Positions 31,052-39,635 of a stretch of DNA of 64,000 bases are shown here, piece after piece. The translations under genes and the position numbers were made by a program. Numbering within the stretch: position 1 is the stretch's first letter; every line of letters begins with the position of its first letter. The stretch is from Candidatus Flemingiibacterium merdigallinarum (GTDB taxonomy: Bacteria; Bacillota; Clostridia; Oscillospirales; CAG-272), in assembly GCA_904386005.1 (NCBI GenBank), contig CAJFKR010000004.1, positions 38,001 to 102,000 of the forward strand, given 5' to 3'. A model generated the notes under the pieces. The model saw nothing but the letters and a program-made list of their open reading frames with translations, did not search any database and was not told the origin of the DNA.

Positions 31052-31576
31052 ATGATAAACATAACCGGAAACGAGCCGATCTACGAGGCGCAAAGATTTC
31101 TGCGCGCGCTGCACTTCGACACCGGCGGCGCGATACCGCTGGTGTCGCCCGACGGGATATACGGCAGCCGCACGCGCGAAGCCGTGAATGAATTCCAACG
31201 GCTGTATGGTCTGCCTGTGACGGGAATGATCGACTATGACACTTGGACCGCGCTCTACCGCGCCTACGTCGACTCGCTGACCCGAAGCGAGCTTCCGCTG
31301 CCGCTCGATCTGTTCCCGACCGCGCGAGGTTATACAATCGCGCCAGGCGAGAAATCGGACATTGCGTATATAGTCCAGTTCATACTCCGCGCGCTCGCCG
31401 ACAGCTACGCCGACATAGACGGAGCCGACCCCACCGGAGTCTATGACGACGCTACGCGGAATGACATAAGACGCTTCCAGCGATACTATCGGCTGCCAGA
31501 GACCGGACTCACCGACCGGATCACCTGGAACCGTCTGACCGAGGCTTACATAAAGAATTCGTATCAGTATCAATAG
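31052..31576 (+). CDS. Peptidoglycan-binding protein with two PG_binding_1 repeats
   Basis: DGIYGSRTREAVNEFQRLYGLPVTGMIDYDTW and GVYDDATRNDIRRFQRYYRLPETGLTDRITW. Confidence 0.8.
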   Translation: MINITGNEPIYEAQRFLRALHFDTGGAIPLVSPDGIYGSRTREAVNEFQRLYGLPVTGMIDYDTWTALYRAYVDSLTRSELPLPLDLFPTARGYTIAPGEKSDIAYIVQFILRALADSYADIDGADPTGVYDDATRNDIRRFQRYYRLPETGLTDRITWNRLTEAYIKNSYQYQ

Positions 31577-31609
31577 AATGAGTCTCCGGCAAAGCCGGAG
31601 ACTCATTCT
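31575..31609. terminator. Strong bidirectional intrinsic terminator
   Basis: AGAATGAGTCTCCGGC AAA GCCGGAGACTCATTCT, 16-bp perfect arms. Confidence 0.9.
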
Positions 31610-31653
31610 TGCGGGAATTATACTGCGCGCCTGATTAGACCACGGCGTGCCGA

Positions 31654-34600
31654 TTATTTTTCGCCTTCATCGGCGATATAGCGAATCCCGAACGGCTCGT
31701 ATTCGCTCTTCTCGATTATTTCGTAGCCGAGCCATTTGCCGTCGGTTGTCAGCGTGTAGGTGATTTTGTGCGACCTTATCAGCGCGTTGCATTCAGCCCA
31801 GAACTGAACCGTGACCATGACCTCGTCGCCGTCGCGGTCGGCTGACACAACTTCCCAGCAGCTCTGATCGCCGTACTCACCCGACTGAATATATGTGATG
31901 CCGTCGCGCTCGTAGGTAAATGCGTCGACCCCGAGCGCGTCATAGTCGGTGCAGCCGAATTTTTCGGCGGCGAGCCGCTTGTATTCGTCGAGCGTCAGTC
32001 TAATGCCTCTTCCGTAGTAGTTGCACAGATAGTTGTGCATACCCGGGTAGGTTGTGCCCTCGCCGTAGGTCGGGCAGTTCCAGATAAACGTGCTCCAGAT
32101 GAAGGTCTCGACCATATCGACCGCTTCGGAAAGCGCCGGATCGTTTTCCCAGTCATGTGTTTCTTCGACCGGTTCGAAGTCATTCATCCAGCAGCAGGCG
32201 CCGTCAACCACCTGCTTGGAGTAGCTGCCGGGCGGCAGTGTATCGAGCCCCGACTCGCTGACCGTGAAGTCAAAAGTCATGTATAAATCCTCGCGCGTGT
32301 CGGTGAAGGTGAGCGCAAAATCAGGAATTATTACGCTGTTGTATTCGGGAAAAGAAACGCTTTTTCCGGACAGCAGATCATAGAAGAACTGGTAAGCGGT
32401 TTCGCTTATCAGCCCGCGGTCATACGCCGACTTTATCTCGGCTAGCGAGGTCGCGGTATGGGTCGAGCCATCGGACGGCGGGTAACCGTCGGGGTAAGAA
32501 TACGAGAGCCGGACAGCGTAGATTTCGCCGCGGGGAGACGCGAGGTAGTCCTCGCGCCAAGCGGCGAGTCCGGCGTCATAATCGATATCCGGGTTGTCGA
32601 CAAAGCTTGTGTCGCCGATGTCGCCGAGCATGAGAACGTCGAGCTTTATTCCTTCGACGACTGTATACAGGTGCGCGCCGCCGTTCATGAATTCATAATC
32701 GCAGCTGTACCACTCGATGCCCGAGCCGCAGTCGGAAATGTCGCTGCCGATAGTCAGACCGAACACGCTGTCGACTCCGGGATAATCAGCGTTTATCATG
32801 ACCTCATTCGGGATGTAATTGTCGTCAGGCGGCGTGTCCATGTCGAGTCCGTGAAAGACGAGCAGCACTCCCGGGAATCCCGCGATCGAATATACCGGCT
32901 GCCCGGGTCCGTGCTCCGAATACTCGAGCTTGAGCCCGCCGTACCGTCCGCGTATCTCCCCGACCGTAGCCGACAGAAGGTCGATGAGCTTCTGCTCTAT
33001 TGTCGTCGGATAATCGTCGTCGCCGGCAATCGCGAGCCGCAGTTGTATAATTTTACCGAGCGGCTGCTTGCGGTATTCCTCGCCCCAGCCGGACAGCCAG
33101 AGACCGTATACATCGCCGTTTCCGATGTCGGGCGGAGACGCGCCAGAATCGGTCATTTTCGCGGTGAGCCTGACGCCGTCGACGACGGTTGACACGTTCG
33201 CGATTCCGGTGGTGAATGTAAAGCCGGTGTGATACCATTCGTACAGATCATAGTCGTCGATCTCTGTGCCGAGCTTCAGCCCGTACAGGCTGTCGATGCT
33301 CGCATTGTCAGTGCCGATATCCGAGTTGTCAATGTCGATCATCACCTCGTCGGGATATCTGTCGTCGTCGGGCGGTGTGTCCATATCAAGGCTGTGAAAT
33401 ACTATCAGCGCGCCGGGAAATCCCGAGATCGAATATACCGGCTGTCCGGGTCCGTTCTCCGAATACTCGAGCGTGAGCTCGCCGTACCTTTCGCGTATCT
33501 CGGCGACTGTCATATACAAAAGCTCGGTCAGGCTTTTGTCATAATCGCTGGCTGGATCGGACGAGTCGGCGTTCGAGGTATCGGCTTGATTCTGATTTTC
33601 TGAAATTGTCGTTGTATCCGAATACGCCTGGTCGGTCTCGCAGGCAAACGATGCTCCCGCGATCAGACAGACTGCCAGTGCCGCGGTCATGACCGCAAGC
33701 CCTCGCTTTTTTGCTGTGTTATCCATAATATTGATAAACCTTTCCTTTACCGCTGTACGGCGCGGATTGAAATGGGTCGTCAGTGTCGACGGCATATCGC
33801 CGCAGCCGCGGATGATTTCGAGCAGTACTCGCCCGTATGAGCCGCGCGCTTCGTTGTCAAGACCGGCGAGCAGCTCCTCGTCACAGGCGAGCTCTATCGT
33901 CTGTGACGACTGCCTTGACGCGAAATGCACTATCGGATTAAACCAGTGCAGCGAGCAGGCGACAACGCCTATGAGCTTGATCCAAAGGTCATGCCGCTTG
34001 TAGTGTATCAGCTCGTGACCGAGTATTCCGACCGCGGAGTTGTCGCTTATATCGAGCACCGGCAGTAATATTTTCGGCTTGACGAAGCCGCAGAGCATAG
34101 GACTGTGTATGCAGCCGCACACATACAGCTCGGGAGGACGGCGTATGCCGAAGCGCTCGCACAGCCGCAGATAGAGCGTCTGCCGCTCGCTTTCGACCGG
34201 ATAACATCCGCGCGACAGCTTTTTCTGCATGACGACGCAGCCGATAAGCTCATACGACAGGCAGCCGACCGCTCCGGCCGCCCAGCCGACAAAAATTATA
34301 CTGCAGATCAATGTAAAAGCGTCCGGCGAAATCAGTATATCGCGCGGCGTATCGCTGTCAGCTCTGCTGTCAGCTCTGCTGTCAGCAGCTAGGTCGGCTT
34401 TGCCGCCGGAGGTGCCGACGCTGTTCGGCTGGGAGCTTGTGTCTTGCGGCGGGGCGGTCGGCAGGCTGACAATACCCGAAATCGAGCTGTCCGAGACTGC
34501 CGGCTCGACCGCGGATATGTCAGACTCGGAGTCCGTATCTGCCGTATGCGGAATTTGGAACGTCACGATCGACGGCAGCAGCTCGAACGGCAGGCAGAGA

Positions 34601-34743
34601 CAGACTATCACCGCAGCCCAGACGAACCTGCGGCAGCTCTGCGAATATCTTTGTCTTGACAGGCGTAGAAAAAGATATATCAGTAATATCGCCGCCGACA
34701 GGACGGCGGACTTTAGAAAATAGGACAATATGAATTCGGTCAT
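31654..34743 (-). CDS. BlaR1/MecR1-type M56 metallopeptidase sensor with long C-terminal extension containing a duplicated domain
   Basis: N-terminal TM segments, GHELIHYKRHDLWIK zinc site; two ~170-aa C-terminal repeats (TVAEIRERYGELTLEYSENGPGQPVYSISGFPG / TVGEIRGRYGGLKLEYSEHGPGQPVYSIAGFPG). Confidence 0.85.
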   Translation of the reverse strand: MTEFILSYFLKSAVLSAAILLIYLFLRLSRQRYSQSCRRFVWAAVIVCLCLPFELLPSIVTFQIPHTADTDSESDISAVEPAVSDSSISGIVSLPTAPPQDTSSQPNSVGTSGGKADLAADSRADSRADSDTPRDILISPDAFTLICSIIFVGWAAGAVGCLSYELIGCVVMQKKLSRGCYPVESERQTLYLRLCERFGIRRPPELYVCGCIHSPMLCGFVKPKILLPVLDISDNSAVGILGHELIHYKRHDLWIKLIGVVACSLHWFNPIVHFASRQSSQTIELACDEELLAGLDNEARGSYGRVLLEIIRGCGDMPSTLTTHFNPRRTAVKERFINIMDNTAKKRGLAVMTAALAVCLIAGASFACETDQAYSDTTTISENQNQADTSNADSSDPASDYDKSLTELLYMTVAEIRERYGELTLEYSENGPGQPVYSISGFPGALIVFHSLDMDTPPDDDRYPDEVMIDIDNSDIGTDNASIDSLYGLKLGTEIDDYDLYEWYHTGFTFTTGIANVSTVVDGVRLTAKMTDSGASPPDIGNGDVYGLWLSGWGEEYRKQPLGKIIQLRLAIAGDDDYPTTIEQKLIDLLSATVGEIRGRYGGLKLEYSEHGPGQPVYSIAGFPGVLLVFHGLDMDTPPDDNYIPNEVMINADYPGVDSVFGLTIGSDISDCGSGIEWYSCDYEFMNGGAHLYTVVEGIKLDVLMLGDIGDTSFVDNPDIDYDAGLAAWREDYLASPRGEIYAVRLSYSYPDGYPPSDGSTHTATSLAEIKSAYDRGLISETAYQFFYDLLSGKSVSFPEYNSVIIPDFALTFTDTREDLYMTFDFTVSESGLDTLPPGSYSKQVVDGACCWMNDFEPVEETHDWENDPALSEAVDMVETFIWSTFIWNCPTYGEGTTYPGMHNYLCNYYGRGIRLTLDEYKRLAAEKFGCTDYDALGVDAFTYERDGITYIQSGEYGDQSCWEVVSADRDGDEVMVTVQFWAECNALIRSHKITYTLTTDGKWLGYEIIEKSEYEPFGIRYIADEGEK
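34356..34390. repeat. 12-bp in-frame tandem repeat in the blaR1-like gene
   Basis: TGTCAGCTCTGC x2 plus partial; encodes ADSRADSRADSD on the minus strand. Confidence 0.8.
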
Positions 34744-34857
34744 ATTAAATCACCTCGGAACAGTGGACAGGGAAAGGGTTATCGAGCTGTGTATACGCAC
34801 TAGCATATATGCTTTTGCATAACACACTTGCGTATACATTATAATCATAATCGCGGC

Positions 34858-35238
34858 TTACTTTCCGCGGCGGATTATCTCCTCGAGCTCGGCGATGTCG
34901 TCGTCCGAGATTTTGCCGGTGTCGACGAGGTTCGCGATCAGATTCTGCCAGCGTCCCGAAAACAGCTTCGAAATGAATCCGTCCGACGCGCTGCCGCAGT
35001 ACTCATCGCGCGTGACGAGCGGCGACACGAGCTTATATGGCACCGGCGCGTCGACATTCTCGATTTTGACGTATCCTTTTTCACACAGTCGGTCGACGAG
35101 GATATGCACCGCCGCCTTGCTGCATTTGCGGCGGCTTTGCATAGCGCGGTGTATATCGGCTATAGTCGACGGGCAGTCAAGCTCCCACAGCGCGAGCATG
35201 ACGTCGAGCTCCGAGTCGGGCAATTCTTTTCTTTTCAT
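34858..35238 (-). CDS. BlaI/MecI/CopY family transcriptional repressor
   Basis: LPDSELDVMLALWELDCPSTIADIHRAMQSRRKCSKAAVHILVDRLCEKGYVKIEN; AAGGGAG upstream of ATG 35238. Confidence 0.88.
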   Translation of the reverse strand: MKRKELPDSELDVMLALWELDCPSTIADIHRAMQSRRKCSKAAVHILVDRLCEKGYVKIENVDAPVPYKLVSPLVTRDEYCGSASDGFISKLFSGRWQNLIANLVDTGKISDDDIAELEEIIRRGK

Positions 35239-35355
35239 TGTACTTTGCTCCCTTATGAATTTCCACGCGAAGGTCTGAAAATGGATTCTGACTATGCTGG
35301 CTTCCGATAGCGTGGATTGAAACATGATATCAACTTATGTATATAACAATAAACA

Positions 35356-35367
35356 ACTGTATACAGT
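35356..35367. promoter_or_regulatory. Candidate BlaI-type operator palindrome
   Basis: ACTGTATACAGT perfect 12-bp palindrome overlapping the -10 of the blaI promoter. Confidence 0.6.
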
Positions 35368-35393
35368 ATAGCACAAAAATTCCCAACTGTCAA
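35365..35393 (-). promoter_or_regulatory. blaI-like promoter
   Basis: On minus: TTGACA (35393-35388), 17 nt, TATACT (35370-35365). Confidence 0.8.
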
Positions 35394-35637
35394 TAGGTCG
35401 GACTGAATTGTCAGAAATTTCTGCGTCGGTTGTGATAAGATAAACTTGAATTCGATAGTAATTCTCATTATTAAATAAATCAACAAGCGTATCGCGGTGA
35501 CAAACCAAAATATCCACGAACCGGCGTTATTCTTCGCGTTCTCCCCAGATAAATAGAATAAAAATGAGTGTGAAGTCCCGCGATGACCGCGCATAACGCG
35601 GAGGCGAAAAATTTTTTTGCGATTTTCACAATAACTA

Positions 35638-35666
35638 TTGCAAAATCCGCGAATATGATTTATAAT
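35638..35666 (+). promoter_or_regulatory. Promoter of the 35754 oxidoreductase
   Basis: TTGCAA-17-TATAAT. Confidence 0.65.
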
Positions 35667-35753
35667 ATAGTCATGTACTACGAAAACAGGTCGGGCGGTC
35701 GTCCGGCGTGGCTTCGTTTGCATACTTTACATATACACGGAGGATAACTCAAA

Positions 35754-36917
35754 ATGGCTGATGAAGTATTGAGCCAATTTCAGCAGGCTGCCGCTGAAAA
35801 GGAAATCGACGCCACAAAGAAGCTGAAGGTTGGTATCATTGGTACAGGTTGGATCGCAGAATCCCACATTCAGCAGTATAACGTAATGCCTGACGTTGAG
35901 GTTGTAGCTATGGCTGACCTCATCCCCGGCAAGGCAGAGGCTTTCAAGGAAAAGTGGGGCGTCAAGGGCGACGTTCACTTCTATCCCGATCACAAGTCGA
36001 TGATCGACAACGAGGAGCTTGACGCGGTCAGCGTCTGCACCTACAACGCAACTCACGCGGAGTGCACAATCTACGCTCTTGAGCATGGTATCAACGTCCT
36101 GCTTGAAAAGCCGATGTGCGTAACTCTCGACGAAGCAGCTGAAATCGTAAAGGCAGAGAAGAAGAGCGGAAAGATTCTTTCCATCGGCTTCCAGCCGAGA
36201 TACGACGCCAATATGCAGATGATCAAGAAGATCGTTGAGTCGGGCACTCTCGGCGAGATCTACTACATCCAGACCGGCGGCGGACGCCGTCGCGGCATTC
36301 CGAACTCGACCTTCATCGAGAAGAGAACCGCCGGAATCGGCGCGCTCGGCGATATCGGCTGCTACTCGCTCGATATGGTGCTGAACGCTATCGGCTATCC
36401 GACTCCGAAGACCATCTCGGCTTACAAGTCGAACTTCTTCGGCACGAGCACCGAATATCAGTCCGAATACGACGCTAAGCGCTTCGACGTCGACGACTTC
36501 GCAGCCGCTTTCATTCGCCTTGAGCCGGGCAAGTACGGCGACAAGGACGGCATAATCCTCGACTTCAGAATCGCTTGGGCTATGCACGTCGACACCCCTG
36601 GTGACACGATAATCTTCGGTAAGAAGGCAGCTCTGCGCATTCCGTCCACCGACTGCTGGAACGGCTCGGTCGGCGGTCCGATGAAGATTTACCACGACAT
36701 CGCGGGCGCAAGAGTCGAGACTGTTGTTCCGATCATTCAGAACAAGGGTCAGGGTCTGTTCTACAAGAAGGTTCGCTCCTTCCTCGACGCTATCAAGACC
36801 GGCGGCACCTCGCCCGTTCCGTCCAGCCAGATCATCAAGAATCAGGCTATCCTCGACGGTATCGTAAGATCGGCAGAGGCAGGCAAGGAAGTCGACATCG
36901 TTATGCCTGAGGTCTGA
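35754..36917 (+). CDS. Gfo/Idh/MocA family oxidoreductase (apparently highly expressed)
   Basis: LKVGIIGTGWIAESHIQQYN, VLLEKPMCVTLDEA; CGGAGGA RBS; codon usage looks less biased to GTC/GAC/CGC than neighbours. Confidence 0.9.
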   Translation: MADEVLSQFQQAAAEKEIDATKKLKVGIIGTGWIAESHIQQYNVMPDVEVVAMADLIPGKAEAFKEKWGVKGDVHFYPDHKSMIDNEELDAVSVCTYNATHAECTIYALEHGINVLLEKPMCVTLDEAAEIVKAEKKSGKILSIGFQPRYDANMQMIKKIVESGTLGEIYYIQTGGGRRRGIPNSTFIEKRTAGIGALGDIGCYSLDMVLNAIGYPTPKTISAYKSNFFGTSTEYQSEYDAKRFDVDDFAAAFIRLEPGKYGDKDGIILDFRIAWAMHVDTPGDTIIFGKKAALRIPSTDCWNGSVGGPMKIYHDIAGARVETVVPIIQNKGQGLFYKKVRSFLDAIKTGGTSPVPSSQIIKNQAILDGIVRSAEAGKEVDIVMPEV

Positions 36918-36983
36918 GCATACGGCTCGACATACTGAGCATACGACTCGACATTGAGCGTACAGCTTGATTTTGATTTATCG

Positions 36984-37012
36984 AACAATTCCCTGCTTTG
37001 CGGGGAATTGTT
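36984..37012 (+). terminator. Intrinsic terminator
   Basis: AACAATTCCCTGCTTTGCGGGGAATTGTT followed by TTTT. Confidence 0.8.
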
Positions 37013-37186
37013 TTTTGCTCGCGTCAATTAGCACAAAACGAATCGGCGGTAATTGGTCACCTCGCATATTTACAGCCGCGGATCGATGTGATATAATCAT
37101 ATATGAAATGATGTGACAAAGTCACAAATATGAAATTATGTGATATAGGCACATATTATTTATACTGATTGCGTGAGGTGAATTGA

Positions 37187-37798
37187 TTGGAAAATGTAAA
37201 GCCCGAAAAGCTGCTCACAGCCTGCGCGGCACTTGGCTTTGTACTGCTCGTGCTGCTTGTCGGCGTCAATGTCATGGCACGGAGGGCGGCGCGCGCCTTT
37301 GACGAGACGGTCGAAGCCGAGAGAAGCGAGTATATGGTCTCCGGGATTTTCGGCGACTTTGTTTATAACGGGGATGAGCTGACCGAATATTACGGCGACG
37401 GCGGCGACATCGTCTTTGACGAGAGCATCTACGGCTTGACGGCGGATGACATCACGATATGCACCGGAGCGTTCAACCAGTACCGGCTGAACGAATATGG
37501 CATCGAGCCCGAGACTGTCTATCTCGGAAACGCGGTCACACGAATCGAGGATCGCGCGTTCTACGCGACGACCGCCGAGGAGATACGCCTGCCCGCCGGA
37601 CTCACGTATATCGGCGCGGAGGCGTTCGCCGACTCGCCGAATTTGAAGCGGGTATACTTCGACTGGCCGACGACGGGTGACCTGATGATTCACTCGGACG
37701 CGTTCAAGGGATCAGTGAATGTTGAATTGGTGAATTTTCCGGACGGGATTGTATTTGACGAGAACATGGTCATATTCGGGGGAGGTGACATCGGATGA
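37187..37798 (+). CDS. Single-TM protein with BspA-type (LRR_5-like) repeat region, copy 1
   Basis: TTG start after GAGGTG; N-terminal TM; VTRIEDRAFYATTAEEIRLPAGLTYIGAEAFADSPNLKRVYF. Confidence 0.65.
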   Translation: MENVKPEKLLTACAALGFVLLVLLVGVNVMARRAARAFDETVEAERSEYMVSGIFGDFVYNGDELTEYYGDGGDIVFDESIYGLTADDITICTGAFNQYRLNEYGIEPETVYLGNAVTRIEDRAFYATTAEEIRLPAGLTYIGAEAFADSPNLKRVYFDWPTTGDLMIHSDAFKGSVNVELVNFPDGIVFDENMVIFGGGDIG

Positions 37799-38367
37799 AG
37801 CCGGACAGAATCGCGATTTTGGCAATAGTGAATCTCGCGCTGGCTGTTATGCTGCTTGTCGCGGGAATATTTACCTACAACAGTATTGACCGGCTGTGCG
37901 GCATCGCCGAATACGACCTTTACGATATAACCGACTATTCGTACATAGTACCGACCGAAGCCGAGGGCTTGATGGTCACAAATTACCTCTCATACGGCGG
38001 CGACCTCGAGATTCGCTATGGCGCGACCGCTATCGGCGCGGGGGTGTTCAACGGCGTGCGCCTATTAAATCAGGCGAATCCGCAGGTAATTGACAGCATT
38101 TATCTGTCCGACGGCGTAAAAGTCATTGAGAGCAGTGCGTTTTTCGGCACGCAGGCCAAGTGGGTGCGGCTGCCGAGCGACGTCACGTATATCGGAGACC
38201 TCGCGTTTGCCGAAGCGTATTCGCTCGAGCGGGTCTATTTCGACGAGGTTCCCGACCACCACATCGAGATTTCGCCGACGGCGTTCGCCTATCTCGAGGG
38301 AGTCGAGTTTGTGAATTTTCCGGATTACATTGTGTTCGGCGAGGACAATTTAGTCAGTTATAAATAG
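37795..38367 (+). CDS. Single-TM protein with BspA-type repeat region, copy 2
   Basis: Overlaps copy 1 by ATGA; VKVIESSAFFGTQAKWVRLPSDVTYIGDLAFAEAYSLERVYF; similar layout to copy 1. Confidence 0.65.
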   Translation: MKPDRIAILAIVNLALAVMLLVAGIFTYNSIDRLCGIAEYDLYDITDYSYIVPTEAEGLMVTNYLSYGGDLEIRYGATAIGAGVFNGVRLLNQANPQVIDSIYLSDGVKVIESSAFFGTQAKWVRLPSDVTYIGDLAFAEAYSLERVYFDEVPDHHIEISPTAFAYLEGVEFVNFPDYIVFGEDNLVSYK

Positions 38368-38377
38368 GAGGCTGAAA

Positions 38378-38590
38378 GTGGGTTCTATTTCAAGCATACT
38401 GAGAATAATTATCATGGAGCTGATACTGCTTGCGGTATTTTTGGTTTGCGGTGCTTTTGTCATGATAATTCTTGACAATATGTTCGCAATCAAGATGGAA
38501 AACACGGTCGGACGGGGAGTCATAATAGGCTTCATTTCATGGATTGTGTTTTCGGTGATTCTGTGGATTTATGTGATTCGGTCAAAATAA
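38378..38590 (+). CDS. Small two-TM membrane protein
   Basis: 70 aa, hydrophobic, GGAGGCTGAAAG RBS directly after copy 2. Confidence 0.5.
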   Translation: MGSISSILRIIIMELILLAVFLVCGAFVMIILDNMFAIKMENTVGRGVIIGFISWIVFSVILWIYVIRSK

Positions 38591-38636
38591 GCATCAGAGC
38601 GCATAAAGGCGTGTGTTTCCTGCCTTTATGCGCACA

Positions 38637-38661
38637 TAACCGCCGGCGAAGCCGGCGGTTA
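38637..38661. terminator. Hairpin between convergent genes
   Basis: TAACCGCCGGC GAA GCCGGCGGTTA; a second hairpin lies at 38601-38631. Confidence 0.6.
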
Positions 38662-39444
38662 TGATTCAATCGGCTTCGCCGTTATCTGCACCCACGCCGG
38701 CTTGAACCCCGACGCGAGCGCGCAGCGCACGCTGCGCACATTCGACCACGCCGCGCAGTAGAACGGCACCTTGCCGAGCTTGATTATCTCCTGCGCGAGC
38801 AGAGTGACGATAGTCTTCGCGATACCGCACCGCCGGTATTCGGGAAGCACGTCGATTCCGATCTGGTACATACTGTCGCAGTCGGCGCTGCACGCGGCAA
38901 GTCCTATCAGTCTATTTCCGTCATACGCGCCGACTCCGAGCGTGTCGAGCTCGGCGCGGTGCGCGCAGAGCGCGTTCGACCATTCGGGCGTGTAGAGCGG
39001 CGCGAAGTCGGATTTATACAGCAGCCGTGTCTCAAAGCCGCGGCTATTGCCGAGATTTATTCCGCGTTCATTGCGTTGTGCCGCGCGCTCAAGCTCTTGA
39101 ATGTCCGGCAGGAAGTATTCAGCCATATGTAATATATGGTGTCCATATTTTGCCAGCTCGCGGTTCAGCTCGTATATCGCCGGCGTCTCGAAGCAGTGGC
39201 AAAAGTCGTCACGAGATATGAATTTTGCCGCGAAGTCCAAAATCTCGGGCGATCCGGACGCGACGATGTTGCCGCCGTAGGACGTGAGGTCTAAAAAGAA
39301 CGGCAGCTTCAGATATCGACGGGCGTCGGGATGCGGTCGCGACTCGACTGTGACCGGCTCGGATTTCGTAAAGTCGTCAGGTGCGCAGCCCGAGTCGATT
39401 GCCGACTGCGCCATCGCGGTTTTTAATATGTATTCGTTTGTCAT
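38659..39444 (-). CDS. GNAT family acetyltransferase
   Basis: C-terminal MYQIGIDVLPEYRRCGIAKTIVTLLAQEIIKLGKVPFYCAAWSNVRSVRCALASGFKPAW. Confidence 0.8.
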   Translation of the reverse strand: MTNEYILKTAMAQSAIDSGCAPDDFTKSEPVTVESRPHPDARRYLKLPFFLDLTSYGGNIVASGSPEILDFAAKFISRDDFCHCFETPAIYELNRELAKYGHHILHMAEYFLPDIQELERAAQRNERGINLGNSRGFETRLLYKSDFAPLYTPEWSNALCAHRAELDTLGVGAYDGNRLIGLAACSADCDSMYQIGIDVLPEYRRCGIAKTIVTLLAQEIIKLGKVPFYCAAWSNVRSVRCALASGFKPAWVQITAKPIES

Positions 39445-39635
39445 GTGGGTTAACCTCATCGTAATAAATGCGCAGGATTGCGGAATATATTTGTTGACAC
39501 CTCGGTCAGAATTGTGATACAATAATACTAAAGGCAAGATCGCGTCGGTGCTGTCTATGGGATGTACGATTTCATGGCGATACTGTCTATGGTATGGACA
39601 ATTTCATGTCAATGGTGTCTATTGTATACGCAGTA

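Noticed and set aside
34858-35238. Calling the blaI/blaR1-like pair a beta-lactam resistance locus
   Set aside because: No beta-lactamase or PBP2a gene nearby and no visible penicillin-binding sensor domain.
35727-36695. 322-aa minus-strand ORF
   Set aside because: Antisense to a well-supported oxidoreductase with promoter and RBS.
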